Shown here: positions 1 through 11,420 of the stretch, piece after piece | Numbering within the stretch: the first letter of the stretch is position 1 | Layout: every line of letters starts with the position of its first letter | Origin: Zhengitettix transpicula | Lineage: Eukaryota > Arthropoda > Insecta > Orthoptera > Tetrigidae | Reading direction: 5' to 3' | Length of the DNA: 64,000 bases | Assembly: GCA_037074705.1 (NCBI GenBank) | Contig: CM073590.1 | Span: 241,151,101 to 241,215,100 of the forward strand | Program-made: the position numbers and the translations under genes | The notes under the pieces: model-generated | The model's database searches: none | The model's input: the letters and a program-made list of their open reading frames with translations, nothing else | What the model was told of the DNA's origin: nothing

Positions 1-1
1 T

Positions 2-996
2 TTCGGCGACACACAAAACAACGCCAATGGCATTATTCTGTCCAACTGCCTTCTTAACATAAACCTCTGCAGGCTTCCTTTCTGCGACCCCACATTTATT
101 GGCTATTCCGGCACCTCTATGCCCGACCACATTCTCGTATCTCCAAACCTCCTACAGACCGCCACAAACCTGGAGATTCTAGACTCCATAGCTTCTGATC
201 ATCTCCCAATTTTCGTCACCATCAAGTTACTAAGTCCAATCCCCCTTCCCTCTCAGAAATCGATATTATTATATCACAAAGCCGATTGGGATAAGTTCAC
301 TGATATAATCAATAATGAAATCACCCATGTCTCCACGTCTCTCCCTTCGCCCGAAAGCATAGACACGGCTGCCGACCAAATTACAAAAATAATTAATAAA
401 GCCTCCAAATCAACAATACCCTCCCGCCAACTTAGCTATACTACCACACCCCTCCCTACACACGTCCTCCAGCTCATAAAGCAAAAAAGGCGTATTTATA
501 GATTATTCCGCCGCACCAATTTCAGACCCCTCAAAACTCTCTGGAACAAGTTGAATGCCCAAGTTCGTAGAGAGATAGTTAAAGTCCAAGAAAACAGGTG
601 GAACTCTACGATCTCCAAACTTGACTACAGAGATGGTAGCAAGTTTTGGAGTACTTTCAAAAGAGTTACTGGGCAATTCAGTCAACGGTCCTATTTAAAC
701 AACAAATTCAATGATGCCGACTCGGCAGAAGTCTTTGCCACTGACCTCCAATCCCAAATTTTACGATATATTCAGAATCAAAGTCTCAACAGAACTCCCG
801 GCATTGTTATCGCATCACAGCGAAACTCAATGCCCCCTAACCGAACCCATCAGCCCCGAAGAAGTTAAACAAGCCTCCCTGGTAGGACGGAACTCTGCTC
901 CGGGGGCTGATGGGATCAATCGGAAAATAATGTGGCAATGCCCTCCCTCAGTTCTTGCTTGTCTATCCATTATCTTTAACGCCTGTCAAAGCCCGA
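2..996 (+). pseudogene. non-LTR retrotransposon ORF2 fragment (endonuclease end plus RT start)
   Basis: The reading frame is already open at the left edge, so the element starts outside the window. It shows the end of an apurinic-type endonuclease domain, with GDTQNN near the edge and the catalytic-region motif SDHLPI near 205-222. A basic linker follows, then the first reverse transcriptase block (PISPEEV, then APGADGINRK at about 898-930). The frame changes from 2 to 3 at roughly 740-780, so a small indel broke the ORF. Similarity stops near 996, before any RT catalytic FADD motif, so most of the RT is missing. The domain order fits the jockey/LOA/I group of LINEs; I cannot choose between them. 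It is a dead fragment. Confidence 0.8.
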
Positions 997-1470
997 GAAG
1001 TCAAGAGAAATCACGGGTACAGGTCCCTTTTTTTTTGTTGCATCGTTTGAGGGGGCGGAGTATGATAAATACCCGGGTGGCAGAAAAACAGACGCTGGGA
1101 GAGACGCAGGCAGACGAGCAGACGCGGACAGACGCAGGCAGAGCGGGCGAGAGGAAGAACAAAAGTTGAGGAGGCCGAAGAAGATGCGACGAGACCAAGT
1201 ACAGTAATCATCACAATTTATGTAAAGTGCATCAAAAAGTAGACTCCATTACACAGTGCAGAATTAGACTCTGTCTTTGAATAACTACCGTACCCCCCAC
1301 AATACCCTCGTGAGAAGAACTTTTTTATTCAAGCCGGAGCTGATGTTAATTTTTGCAGACCAATATATCTGCTGGCGCCCAACAATATTTTTTAAATGTA
1401 ATTTTGTATTTTTCTTGTACCAAAGTTTAATTTTTTACATATTAAGTCATAAAGTACAGTAAGCATTACA
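997..1470 (+). other. possible LTR or leader remnant of another retroelement
   Basis: No gene is visible. The stretch has a T9 run, a TATA-like GATAAATA near 1062, a purine-rich run of short GCAGACG-like repeats at about 1093-1155, and TGGCGCCCAACA at 1373-1384, which resembles a retroelement primer-binding site. Together these suggest the LTR or leader of a second LTR retroelement. No partner LTR or coding part is present and the bases before the site do not end in the usual CA, so this is a weak inference. Confidence 0.25.
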
Positions 1471-1496
1471 ATATATATATATATATATATATATAT
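1471..1496. repeat. (TA)n microsatellite
   Basis: An uninterrupted TA run of about 13 units, followed by AT-rich DNA up to the Gypsy insertion site. Confidence 0.95.
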
Positions 1497-1544
1497 TATT
1501 TTGATGAATAGATAAATTTAATTGAATATCCCTTAATTTCCCAT

Positions 1545-1829
1545 TGTGGGGACGAATATTCCGTGTCCCCATGCGAGCAAGAGGGTCCCGTTACGCGTCC
1601 CGTTAGGGGATGCAAACAATGCTCCCCTCCAAGTAACGGGACCCTACCGAGCACCTACAGCGTGCACACGCAGAGCCCATTCTGTTCCCGGCTCTCGCGC
1701 GACACATTACCTGTGCTTCCGGACAACGGCTAGAGTCGCACCACGTGGTGGAATAAAGTCTTAGTTTAGGAGACCAGGCTTATTACTCCCGGCTCCGGGA
1801 ATCCTAACCCTGCACGAGTCTTTCCTATA
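1545..1829 (+). repeat. 5' LTR of the Gypsy element
   Basis: Begins TGTGGGG and ends CCTATA. It contains an AATAAA polyadenylation signal at 1752-1757 and a CCACGTGG palindrome at 1741-1748. A 12-base inverted pair (GGGTCCCGTTAC near 1579, GTAACGGGACCC near 1634) could fold into a stem. It matches the LTR at 6161-6445 base for base by eye. A short open frame across it is not a gene. Confidence 0.93.
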
Positions 1830-1830
1830 T

Positions 1831-1848
1831 TGGTGACCCCTACGATGG
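1831..1848 (+). promoter_or_regulatory. primer-binding site, tRNA-Trp type
   Basis: TGGTGACCCCTACGATGG starts one base after the 5' LTR. TGGTGACCCC is what is expected opposite the 3' end of tRNA-Trp, the primer used by CsRn1-clade Gypsy elements. The gag ATG at 1845 overlaps its 3' part, so the leader is almost absent. Confidence 0.8.
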
Positions 1849-2711
1849 ACATTTTGAACAACAAAATCGCCGAGCTACAGCAGGAGATCGCAAGGCTGAA
1901 GGAGGATCCACGTGGCCAACACCATGACGCAGCACAGGTCTGTAGGATCACACCGAAGCTGCCGGCTTTCTGGGCGGACAATACGGACGTCTGGTTCGCC
2001 CAGGCGGAAAGCCAATTCGCCATCGCCGGCATCACGCAGGACGCCACCAAGTTCAACCACATCGCAGCTCACCTCGAACAAAGATGGGCTGCGGAAGTCC
2101 AGGACATCCTCGTCAACCCGCCAGCAACAGGCAAGTACGAGTGTTTAAAGAAAGCTCTGATACAGAGACTTTCGCCCTCACAAGAGCGAAGAACTCGGCT
2201 GCTGCTCAGCGAAGCCGAACTTGGCGACAGATCTCCGTCGCAGTTCCTGCGGTACCTCCGCAACCTAGTAGGGCCTACTCAAGTGTCGGACGATTTCCTG
2301 CGGACGTTGTGGCTGCAGCGCCTGCCGGCCTACGTACAGCTCGCGGTCCAAAGTCATATAGACGCACCGCTCGCCACGGCCGACCAAATCGCTGACAGGC
2401 TTATGGAGATTCCAACACCCGGTCTTCCACCGCACGTCCACGCTGCCAGCACGAGCTCACAGTCCACCAATCAGGCAGATGAACTCCACGGCCCATCAGC
2501 CCCTAGCCTCGAGCAGCGCCTGGAGGCGCTCACCGCGGAAGTCGCAGCCCTACGAGGCGAACGAAGGCCGCCAGCACGCCGCCAGCCGCCCGAACAACAG
2601 CGTGGCCGCCGCGACAACGCCAGCACCGGGAAATGCTGGTACCACAGACGGTTCGGTAGCCGGGCTCAACGCTGCGAACCCCCGTGCAGCTACACCCAGG
2701 GAAACGAGTAA
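1845..2711 (+). CDS. gag: Gag capsid/nucleocapsid protein of the Gypsy element (288 aa)
   Basis: Gag packages the element RNA into cytoplasmic particles. I chose the ATG at 1845, the first one after the primer site. An N-terminal coiled-coil-like stretch ([14 protein letters not shown]) is followed by a retrotransposon Gag core with WFAQAESQF, the [19 protein letters not shown] block and a [10 protein letters not shown] segment. A basic, proline-rich tail leads to the zinc knuckle C264-H267-C277-C281 (CX2HX9CX3C), an unusual knuckle known from the CsRn1 clade. The frame is uninterrupted. It overlaps pol by about 28 bp in the -1 frame, so pol is probably expressed by -1 frameshifting. It is the only intact protein gene of this copy. 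Confidence 0.9.
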   Translation: MDILNNKIAELQQEIARLKEDPRGQHHDAAQVCRITPKLPAFWADNTDVWFAQAESQFAIAGITQDATKFNHIAAHLEQRWAAEVQDILVNPPATGKYECLKKALIQRLSPSQERRTRLLLSEAELGDRSPSQFLRYLRNLVGPTQVSDDFLRTLWLQRLPAYVQLAVQSHIDAPLATADQIADRLMEIPTPGLPPHVHAASTSSQSTNQADELHGPSAPSLEQRLEALTAEVAALRGERRPPARRQPPEQQRGRRDNASTGKCWYHRRFGSRAQRCEPPCSYTQGNE

Positions 2712-5700
2712 GGCAGCCGGCTATTGCAGCTGCCGGCTGCCCATCCAGTGGACGCCGTCTCGTCGTTAGGGACCACACCAGCGGACATGGGTTCCTAGTC
2801 GACACCGGTTCCGACTTATGTTGCTTCCCGCGCAACCTACTCAAGGGCCAGCGCGCGGTCACCAACTACAAGCTCAGCGCCGCTAACAGCAGTACTATCA
2901 ACACGTACGGCTGCCTACCCATGCGAATCGACCTGGGGCTGCACCGGGTGTTCGTATGGCGTTTCGTCATCGCGGACGTCGCGTTGCCAATAATCGGCGC
3001 TGATTTCCTGGCACACTTTGGACTTCTACCGGACTGTCGAAGCGGGCGCCTGCTCGACGGGACGACGGGCCGCGTCGTAAGCGCGAATAAGGACCGATCG
3101 CCGCAACCCAGCGTCAGGGTGCTGACGACGTGCTCGCCATACCAGGACCTCCTGAGCCGATTCCCGGAGCTCACGCGCCCGGCCGGCGCGCCCCGCGTTG
3201 TTCGTCACACCACGGTTCACCACATCCGGACGACGCCAGGACCCCCAGTTTCCTGTAGACCACGACGCCTGGCACCGGAGCGGCTCCACATCGCACGGGC
3301 AGAATTCGAGGCCATGCTCGCCGACGGGACCGCGCGACGATCGAAGAGCCCGTGGGCATCGCCGCTGCATCTCGTGCCTAAGAAGAAAGACGGAGAATGG
3401 CGCCCATGCGGTGATTATCGCGCGCTGAACGCGCGAACCGTCCCAGACAGGTATCCCGTTCGGCACGTACAGGACTTTGCTATGAGCCTTCGAGGAAGCA
3501 AAATATATTCTGTCCTCGACCTCGTTAAGGCATACACACAGATTCCGGTGCACACGACGGACATCCCGAAAACGGCCATAACCACGCCGTTCGGGATGTT
3601 CGAATTCCCGTTCATGACCTTTGGACTAAGAAATGCTGGACAAACGTTCCAGAGGTTTATGGACGAAGTGTTACAGGGGCTGGACTTCTGCTTCCCGTAC
3701 ATCGACGACATTCTAATCTACAGCGCGTCTCCAGAGCAACACCGGGAACACCTGCGAACCGTTTTCCGCCGATTGTCGCAGCACGGCATAATCGTCAACG
3801 TGGAAAAGAGCGTGCTGGCCCAGCAGGCCGTAACCTTCCTCGGAAGGCGTAAGCGCCGTACCAGAACGTGTCGCCGCACTGCGCGATTTCCAGCGCCCAT
3901 CCAACGCCAGAGGGCTCCGTCGCTTCTTGGGAATGATAAATTTCTATCGTCGTTTCCTTCCCAAGGCAGCGGCGCATCAAGCAGAGCTCCAGGAGGCTCT
4001 CTCAGGTCTCCGCGGCACCCACCCTGTGCCCTGGAACCCACTCAGTACAGCAGCCTTCGAGAAATGCAAGGCCTCGCTCGCCAACGCAACGATGCTGGCT
4101 CACCCGGACCCTACGGCACAGCTCGGGCTTTTCACCGACGCGTCGCAGAATGCAGTCGGCGCCAGCTTGCAGCAGCAAGTGGGAGGAGCGTGGCAACCGT
4201 TGGGTTTCTTCTCCCGGAAGCTGACGCCGCAGCAAACACAGTGGCCGGCATATTATCGGGAGCTACTCGCCATCTTTTTGGCGGTCCGGCATTTTCGTCA
4301 CGCGTTGGAGGCTCAACACACAATAATATTTACTGACCATAAGCCCATATGTTTTGCCTATCAGCAGCAGAACGAGAGACTCCCGCCCGTTCAGAGGAAC
4401 CACCTGACGTATATCTCGCAGTTCACCACGGACATTCGGCACGTCAATGGGTCCCAAAACATAGTCGCCGACGCGTTATCCCGCGTCGAAGCTTTGACAG
4501 CAGCCAATAGCCCGGTGGATCTCAGCCGCATCGCCCAGCAGCAAGCCGAGGACGACGAGCTACGCGAGCTGCTAGCCGGCAGCACAGCACTCCAGCTCCG
4601 CCACGTCGATGTCCCAGGACTCGACCTCCGGGTGTTATGTGATGTATCGACGGGTCGCCAACGCCTAGTCGTCCCAGCTCCAAGTCGCAGACAGGTATTC
4701 GACGCGGTCCACGGCCTGAGCCATCCCGGCACACGCGCTACCACGCGCCTGATTACGTCGCGTTTCGTTTGGCCCGGGGTTAAACGAGATATACGCGTAT
4801 GGACTCGGGCGTGTTTGCAATGTCAGCGCGCGAAGATTACACGGCACGTCCACACGCCACTGGGAGACTTCACGACGCCGTCAGCTCGTTTCCGTCACAT
4901 ACACATTGACATCGTGGGTCCACTGCCGCCAGCAGGCTCTTACCGATACCTCCTGACGGCGATCGACCGTGCATCGCGTTGGCCAGAAGCTTATCCACTG
5001 GAGCGAATCACCGCAGACGCCACTGGGAGACTTCACGACGCCGTCAGCTCGTTTCCGTCACATACACATTGACATCGTGGGTCCACTGCCGCCAGCAGGC
5101 TCTTACCGATACCTCCTGACGGCGATCGACCGTGCATCGCGTTGGCCAGAAGCTTATCCACTGGAGCGAATCACCGCAGAAGATGTGGCCAACGCCCTGC
5201 TCCACGGCTGGATCTCGCGCTATGGCTGCCCAGAGCGTGTTACTACGGACCAAGGACGGCAGTTCGAGTCCGATCTTTTTCAGGCACTGGGGAAGTACAC
5301 GGGCTGGCAGAAGTCCCGCACGACGCCGTACCACCCACAGGCTAACGGGCTAGTAGAACGGCTCCACAGGCAGCTGAAGGCAGCGATAATGTGCCATGAA
5401 GGCGCCTCCTGACTCGACGCCCTCCCGGTCGTCATGCTCGGGATTCGTACCGCCTTCAAGGAGGACCTGCAGACATCAGCCGCCGAACTGGTGTTTGGAG
5501 AACCGCTACGCCTGCCCGGCGAATTCTTCACCGCAGAACCCGAGCTTGGCGACCCGACGTCACTCATCGAGCGGGTCCGCCAGGCAACAACAAACATACG
5601 GCCCACACCGGCTTCGCGACGCTCCCGACCAGGAAGCTTCGTGTTCAAGGAGTTGGCGACTTGCACCCATGCTTTTCTCCGTGACGACGGTATAAAGGCC

Positions 5701-6015
5701 TCCCTTTGTACGCCTTACACGGGACCCTACCGCATCGTCAGCAGGGACGAGAAAACCTGCGTGTTGCATACAAGTCGCGGAGAAACACGAGTTTCACTGG
5801 ACAGGGTAAAACCGGCCTTCATGTTGCGCCCAGAGGAAGCAGTTGGGCCCCCCAGCATAGCGCCGGCAGCCACGAACGACAGCCCGGTGGCACCACAGGC
5901 GACGTTCTCCACGCCAGCGCAAAGAGACTGGCCTCGCCCGCATCGCCTAGCAGCGCCGCCAACTCGCTCGGGTCGCCGGGCCCGTGCCCCGGACCGCTAC
6001 TCGCCCACGCCGTAG
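2684..6015 (+). pseudogene. pol: broken Pol polyprotein of the Gypsy element (protease, RT, RNase H, integrase)
   Basis: Protease shows DTGS at 2801 and an IIGADFL flap-end motif. RT shows the catalytic YIDD at 3698-3709. RNase H begins FTDAS near 4131. Integrase has an HHCC-type region (HPGTR, CLQC), first Asp at 4908, second at 5248 and Glu at 5356, which gives the DD35E spacing. Three lesions are visible. A small deletion after the RT FLG motif (about 3843-3850) shifts the frame. A 163-bp tandem duplication in the integrase core (4854-5179) shifts it again and repeats the first Asp. A TGA at 5410-5412 stops the frame where a Trp codon would fit. The C-terminal integrase part continues to 6015. 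No functional Pol can come from this copy. Confidence 0.92.
4854..5179 (+). repeat. 163-bp tandem duplication inside integrase
   Basis: 4854-5016 is repeated at 5017-5179 with no differences seen. The unit length is not a multiple of three, so it also shifts the frame. It duplicates the segment carrying HIDIVGPLP and the first catalytic Asp. Confidence 0.95.
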
Positions 6016-6160
6016 AACATTTCGCACATTATTATTTTTTTTTGTAAATATTCTGTATATTGTTTTGTAAAAATTATGAACATATATATTTATTATGGTA
6101 TTGTAATGCGACTCTGGCACAAAACGTATATCCTGACTCCGTCTCTTAACGGGTGGCTGG

Positions 6161-6445
6161 TGTGGGGACGAATATTCCGTGTCCCCATGCGAGCAAGAGG
6201 GTCCCGTTACGCGTCCCGTTAGGGGATGCAAACAATGCTCCCCTCCAAGTAACGGGACCCTACCGAGCACCTACAGCGTGCACACGCAGAGCCCATTCTG
6301 TTCCCGGCTCTCGCGCGACACATTACCTGTGCTTCCGGACAACGGCTAGAGTCGCACCACGTGGTGGAATAAAGTCTTAGTTTAGGAGACCAGGCTTATT
6401 ACTCCCGGCTCCGGGAATCCTAACCCTGCACGAGTCTTTCCTATA
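6161..6445 (+). repeat. 3' LTR of the Gypsy element
   Basis: Matches the 5' LTR over all 285 bases by eye, with the AATAAA signal at 6368-6373. The 145 bases before it (6016-6160) are an AT-rich 3' untranslated part. The bases just before the LTR (GGGTGGCTGG) are a poor polypurine tract. Confidence 0.93.
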
Positions 6446-6450
6446 CCCAT

Positions 6451-8042
6451 ATTTCACATCTGGATGAAATGAGCCAAATTGGAAAAGCCAATAAAAATAC
6501 TTTTGCTTTGACACCTATTTTGGCTGACAAAGCAATTCCCAAAACAGACAGACATAACCTCACTCCAAGGTACATGCTGTTTATGCGCAAAAGAATAAAT
6601 ACAAATGATTGACAAATTCAGGCCACACGACCAAACTTTGTGCCAGAGAGGGAAGACTTCATACTGCAGCTGGGAAGTAAGGAAGGGTGAAAAAGGGGAA
6701 TAATCATGTGTTAAGTCCTTAACATCGCCTGGGTTAGAAGAAACAAGCTCTCTAGAGTTCACAGCTGAACTTCGAGGAATTCGAACCAGAACTCTCAATG
6801 TGGAATATACCACGACAGGTGGCACAATTCTAGAAATGTGCCGCACCTCACAATCACGGATTTTAATGAAACTTTGTGTGCTGTATCACACATGACTCAA
6901 ACTAGCTTTGGTAAAGTTTCACATTCAACAGTGCAACAGTTTCAGAGCAACAGCCAATTATTTGACTCCATTCTGAAGCAATGTATAGAATCACGATTAA
7001 ATTTCTGGCAATTTGGATTGAAATATTTCGCCAAATGCTGAAGCAAACCTCTTATAATTTTTCACCAAATGCTGAAGCAAACCTCTTGAAGTGTAGAGAT
7101 TCTACACAACTTTTTATGTTCTAATGGTTCTAATGTGGATATTTTACTTCCAAAAGTGATTTCTATAAAAACCCTTAAAAGTCAGGGGGAGGGAATAAAT
7201 GTATTGAAAAATGTCAACATATTCTAATAAAACTTTGATGTTTTGTAGCATGATCTTGCTATCATGTGTGTCATTTCAGCTTATAAACTAGTTTTAGAAT
7301 TTAACAGTTTTTCAAAAACTTCTGAAAACAGCGTATTTTTAACTGCTTATTGCAAATGTTTTTAAACTAGTTCTATCAGAAAGAGCATGTTTGAAAGTTC
7401 CTAAAACATCAAGTTTCATTTTCCACCGTAAGTAAAGAATGCTTCTAAATAATGGTCAAACAGTTTTTGATTGTAGTACTGTGGATTAGTACAGAGGAAT
7501 GACTAGCTTTTCAGACTGTACAAGTCTATGGGTGTTATTTTATTGTTTAATGAAGAAAATGATTTATTGTGTTGGTCCATGGAGCCATTGTCACTACGAG
7601 TTCAAGAAACCTGAACTGCCAACCTCACAGAAACACAAAAAGAAAAGTAATCTGGTAAAAACAGGACTCCTGAAAGTTGAAAAAGAAATGGCCAATATAT
7701 TGAACAAGGCGAGAAAATTTACTTCAAGTGTAAGGCTAAATATCTTCCCATCATACAAGCCACAAATGCCTTATTCTCATCTTCAGACGAGTTTGTAATT
7801 GACACTTCTGAAGCAACTAACAAAAGCCTGTCTTATTTGGATGAAACCCCATTGAAAATTGTAAAAGTGAGCAGCAGGGATAAGACTGGATATGCAATGA
7901 AATAATTCAAATGAGTACAAAATATAATACACTATATAAATTTACACTGAGTCAGAGTATAGGACAGTTTAGCCAAGCCACAGAATGTATTTTGTGTCAG
8001 GATTACATCAACTCTATGTAAAGGGAAAATATTTGATACTAA
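6451..8042. other. AT-rich stretch with no recognisable gene
   Basis: Only short frames occur here (up to about 100 codons, for example 7499-7798). Their products show no motif I recognise and no splice context that I trust. A 34-bp unit (CCAAATGCTGAAGCAAACCT core) is repeated twice at 7031-7087. The rest reads as decayed sequence. Confidence 0.5.
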
Positions 8043-8213
8043 AAAAAAGGGGGAAGACCAAGGAAAAGATGGATCCAAGATGTGTTAGAAGACTTTAAGA
8101 AAATGAAGACAATCAGATGGTGGGAGAAAGCCAAGAGGTTTGGAAGAAGATATCAAAACAAATATGGAGCTGAAATTGGATTCTTAAAATTTTGGAGGCT
8201 TAGACACAAATGA
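8043..8213 (+). pseudogene. LINE ORF2 C-terminal remnant (56 codons)
   Basis: The frame begins after a stop at 8040 and ends at TGA 8211-8213. It carries GRPRKRWIQDVLEDFKKM, followed by WWEKAKRF. This basic GRPRKRW block with an acidic helix is a common ending of LINE ORF2 proteins, downstream of the reverse transcriptase. No RT precedes it, so it is an isolated tail. Confidence 0.5.
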
Positions 8214-10007
8214 TGTGTAACTGTTACTGCATTAGGCACTCATTTGATATGTGTCTGCACTATACATACGAATGTCAAACTTGTGTTACTAGGTGCAAAG
8301 CTGACTAAAAGATACTTATGGAAAATACTGATTGTAGCCTCAACCCCAAAGATTGCTTGCTACAACGGTGATAAAACTGCTGAGTGAGGAAGCACTACTA
8401 GTTTGATTGGAGGAAGCATTTAAAGAATTTAAGCAGTGCATACACACTGATCGAAAAATGCTAGAAACATGCAAACTGGCAGTGGACTGCTTTATCGAGC
8501 AACTTGTACATAAAATTTGGAGACTGACCAATAATCACTGTCTTTCAAAATATCAAAGTCAAGATTTGAAATCCCCGAAAACCAGTCTACTGAACAAATA
8601 TTTAAATTAAAACAAGTGACCGTCTTAATAACTTCGAGCTGGTTTACTGCTTAAAATGTAATGGTATTCATTCATACCCTTAGTTTCTCTACTTCTGACA
8701 AACTTAGAACCATAGAAGCAGGAGACCAATGAATAGAAACTGAATTAAATGAAGATGGTTTGAAATCAAAATGGACAAAAGAAATTACCCTGTGGAATTA
8801 AGTCATTCTTTGTGAATGAATGATGTTATATATAGAAAAATAATGGGTATAAGTCCGATGAAGTAACTCTTCAATATGATCTTCACAAACTGTACAAGTG
8901 GGCAACATGAAATATGATGAAGATTGTCACAACTAAAAGTAAACCAATTACTTTTTGTATGAGAATAGAACAAATTAAGCTGAGCTATTTCATAAATTGA
9001 AGCACAACTCGTGCCAATATCTAGGAATATAATTGAACAGCAATGAGCTTGAAAATATATGTAAAACATGAAGAAAAAAGTGTCAAGCTCACTCCATTTT
9101 GTAAAGAGTGCTATCAGAATATTTAAACACAAGAACAGATTACTCCATGAAACAAAACAGTTCCCACAAATCTATAAAAGTTTTGAAATGCATTCCTGGC
9201 TACTGAATGTTACAAACATTATTTGGATATAAAATCACAAACGCTCAGAAATGTATAGTCTGAAATTCCAAAGGAAATTTATATAACAATTAATTTTTAT
9301 TTACAAATGTGGAGAAAACACATAACTATCACTTTGAAAATACACTCCACCAATAATATTGTGAACTTAAGCTCTCAATATACAGCCATGTGGTCATGCC
9401 ATGAAACATACTAAGAAGGCATTAAATTTTAGTTGAAGACCAATATTAAAAAATTTCAATTCAAGACTATCCTCTCTCGCATCTTATGTCCAACTCTTAG
9501 CACATTCACTCTTAGATTTATTTTTCTTCTCTACCACTTCTGACTTTACTCCTTCTTTTCTTCTAATTATTTTCAATATTTCATGGTAACACACACACTA
9601 CAGTGATCATAATAGCTGAATGATTGCCCTTTTGCACAATAATTAATACACCTAACCTCTCCAACTATATATATTTATATAAAACTATACATATAATACA
9701 AATACAACCCTTTACTATTTTAATTTTACAAATTTTTATCTACTTAAATTATGGGGGCAACCTATGAACTGTTTTCACACCTGCAGTCTTGCACTCCTGT
9801 GACACAGGAGTTGAAGATAAAAACTAAGACAAAGGAAATTATTAAGGAGCATTCAGTATATATTTCAAAAAATATAAAACCAGTTTTTGTGAAAATTGTA
9901 CATTTTGCAATTAGTTGATAACGAAATTCTAAGACCCCGTTTGAAAGGCTTTTGCTCTGCTCTCTATTAGTTTAGGAATTATAAGCACTTAAAGTTTCAG
10001 ATTTTCG
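8214..10007. other. AT-rich unassigned DNA
   Basis: No coding or RNA gene is recognised. Frames are short and unlike any family I know. The stretch ends at the pair of TGACGTCA sites that precede Merlin copy 1. Confidence 0.5.
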
Positions 10008-10033
10008 TGACGTCACCACCTTCTATGACGTCA
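10008..10033. promoter_or_regulatory. two perfect CRE-like TGACGTCA palindromes
   Basis: TGACGTCA occurs at 10008-10015 and again at 10026-10033, right before the start of the sequence shared by Merlin copies 1 and 2. The motif is the consensus site of CREB/ATF factors. Whether it is bound here is unknown. Confidence 0.4.
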
Positions 10034-10102
10034 CTAACTAGTCGTCTGCTGAGACACGGAGCCTTCGAGCCGTCTGCAGAGCCATCAGCTGAACCGCAGA
10101 GG

Positions 10103-10228
10103 CAGCGCCATCTACCGGCAATTAGGTGGAACTACGAGCATCAGCGCCATCTACCGGCAATGAAGTGGAACTACGAGCATCAGCGCCATCTACCAGCAAT
10201 GAAATGGAACTATGAGCATCAGCGCCAT
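10103..10228 (+). repeat. 39-bp minisatellite, three units plus a partial one
   Basis: A unit beginning CAGCGCCATCTACCGGCAAT is present three times, followed by the first nine bases of a fourth. The paralogous site near 17951 has a single unit, so the array expanded in copy 1. An open frame across it is a by-product of the 39-bp (13-codon) period. Confidence 0.85.
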
Positions 10229-11041
10229 GAAGTGAACTTTGTCTGAACCGAGAATCAGCGCTATAATGTCTGATGTTATTTTATTATAATAATATAATAA
10301 ACAAGAAATCCCCTCCGTTCCCTGAGTAGCTATAAATATGTTCAGAACCAGAAATTGCGGCTTTCGTAAAATGTATTGAAACTGATTTGACTATTTACCG
10401 CCTGCCTTCCTGCCTGCCAGCCAAAGGCGAAAGTAGAATCTGATGCATGTTAAATTAATAATAAATTCTGTGTAATTGCTTTAGAATTTGAAGACGCCGA
10501 CCAGTGAGCTCGGTGTAGCTTGAGGATGTTTGTAAATCTCCGAATTGGTTCTGACAAAAATTGAATTCCCCCAGTAAACGAAGCTTGTTACTCTTCCCTG
10601 AAGGCTATATTATTTCGATACCTTTTAACAGAACCAAGTTTCTCGCGATATAACATAAGTACCTTTAATGCATGCAATTATATCAGTTATTAAACTGTTG
10701 CACCAGAATACTGAACGAAATAAATATGGAATGTTTCATTATTCCGTCATTAACTTTCGACGGTTACCAAAATAATTATTTCAGAATATTTATAAGCATT
10801 GACTTGTCAAATTGAACTATACTACTTATTCACGCGAAAATAATGTGAGATAAAAATGCAACAAAAATGCTATTAAACGAATTATATGGTTTATACTTCC
10901 ATTTTAATTGTAATTAATTATTCAATCAATTAGATTATTAGTTTTCACCATAATTTTCCAAGAAACAGAACCAACTATTAGTAAAACTATATTCCCCCAG
11001 TTGTATTAGAATTGTATCCTTATATGAATTTATGTATGTTT

Positions 11042-11265
11042 AGCCCGACCTACCCGATGCAGGTTTTTCTAAGGTTTTCCCTGCATTCCTTTAGGCGAAT
11101 GCCGGGTAGGATCCTTAAAATATAGCCCGGGGGCCCTAGTTAACCCTTGGCTACCTTCCTCTACCCTTCCGCATCCCCCCTTTCAGATCCCTTCCTATGC
11201 TATTAAAGGGGAGTTGCCCTAAGTGGATTACCCTCATGTAGCCTATTGCCCTAAAAAAAAAAAGA
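11042..11265 (+). mobile_element. SINE-like or LINE-3'-end retroposon with poly-A tail
   Basis: This member of a repeated family starts GCCCGACCTACC, contains GCCGGGTAGGATCCTTAA and TATGCTATTAAAGGGGAGTT, and ends in an A-rich tail. The paralogous site at 18945-18955 lacks it, so it is an insertion. Longer members lie at 35465-35752 and 39140-39402 and their mirrors. I see no clear tRNA-type A and B boxes, so it may be the 3' end of a LINE. Confidence 0.75.
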
Positions 11266-11420
11266 AGAAGAACAAGTACGAATTCTGCACATTTAAAGTA
11301 TTTTCCAGCGGGCATATTATTTTAGCAAATATTGCATTCCAGGATTCTGTAGTCAGAAGTGGGAATTTCCACAGGAGGGGAGAGCATCGCCGGACTCACC
11401 CCCACTACGGAAAATGAAAC

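Larger units (their letters stand above)
1545..6445 (+). mobile_element. full-length Ty3/Gypsy LTR retrotransposon, CsRn1-type clade
   Basis: Two 285-bp direct repeats, identical as far as I can read, enclose gag and pol. The whole is flanked by the 5-bp duplication CCCAT at 1540-1544 and 6446-6450. A tRNA-Trp-like primer site follows the 5' LTR. Gag ends in a CX2HX9CX3C knuckle, and pol runs protease, RT, RNase H, integrase. The tRNA-Trp primer plus CHCC Gag knuckle is the known signature of the CsRn1/Kabuki clade. Gag is open but pol has three breaks, so this copy could move only with proteins supplied by another copy. Confidence 0.95.

Noticed and set aside
1546..1764. 72-codon open frame, also at 6153-6380 and 17583-17855
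   Set aside because: It lies inside the LTR sequence in all three cases; the frame is open because the LTR is GC-rich, not because it codes.
6775..6800. Possible tRNA T-arm (GGAATTCGAACCAGAACTC)
   Set aside because: No matching acceptor stem, D-arm or anticodon arm could be placed around it.
10103..10228. CRISPR-like regular repeats
   Set aside because: The units are contiguous with no unique spacers, and the genome context is eukaryotic.
10007..10246. 79-codon frame with a repeated RHLPAMKWNYEHQ unit
   Set aside because: The repeat comes from a 39-bp minisatellite whose length is a multiple of three; the paralogue has a single unit.
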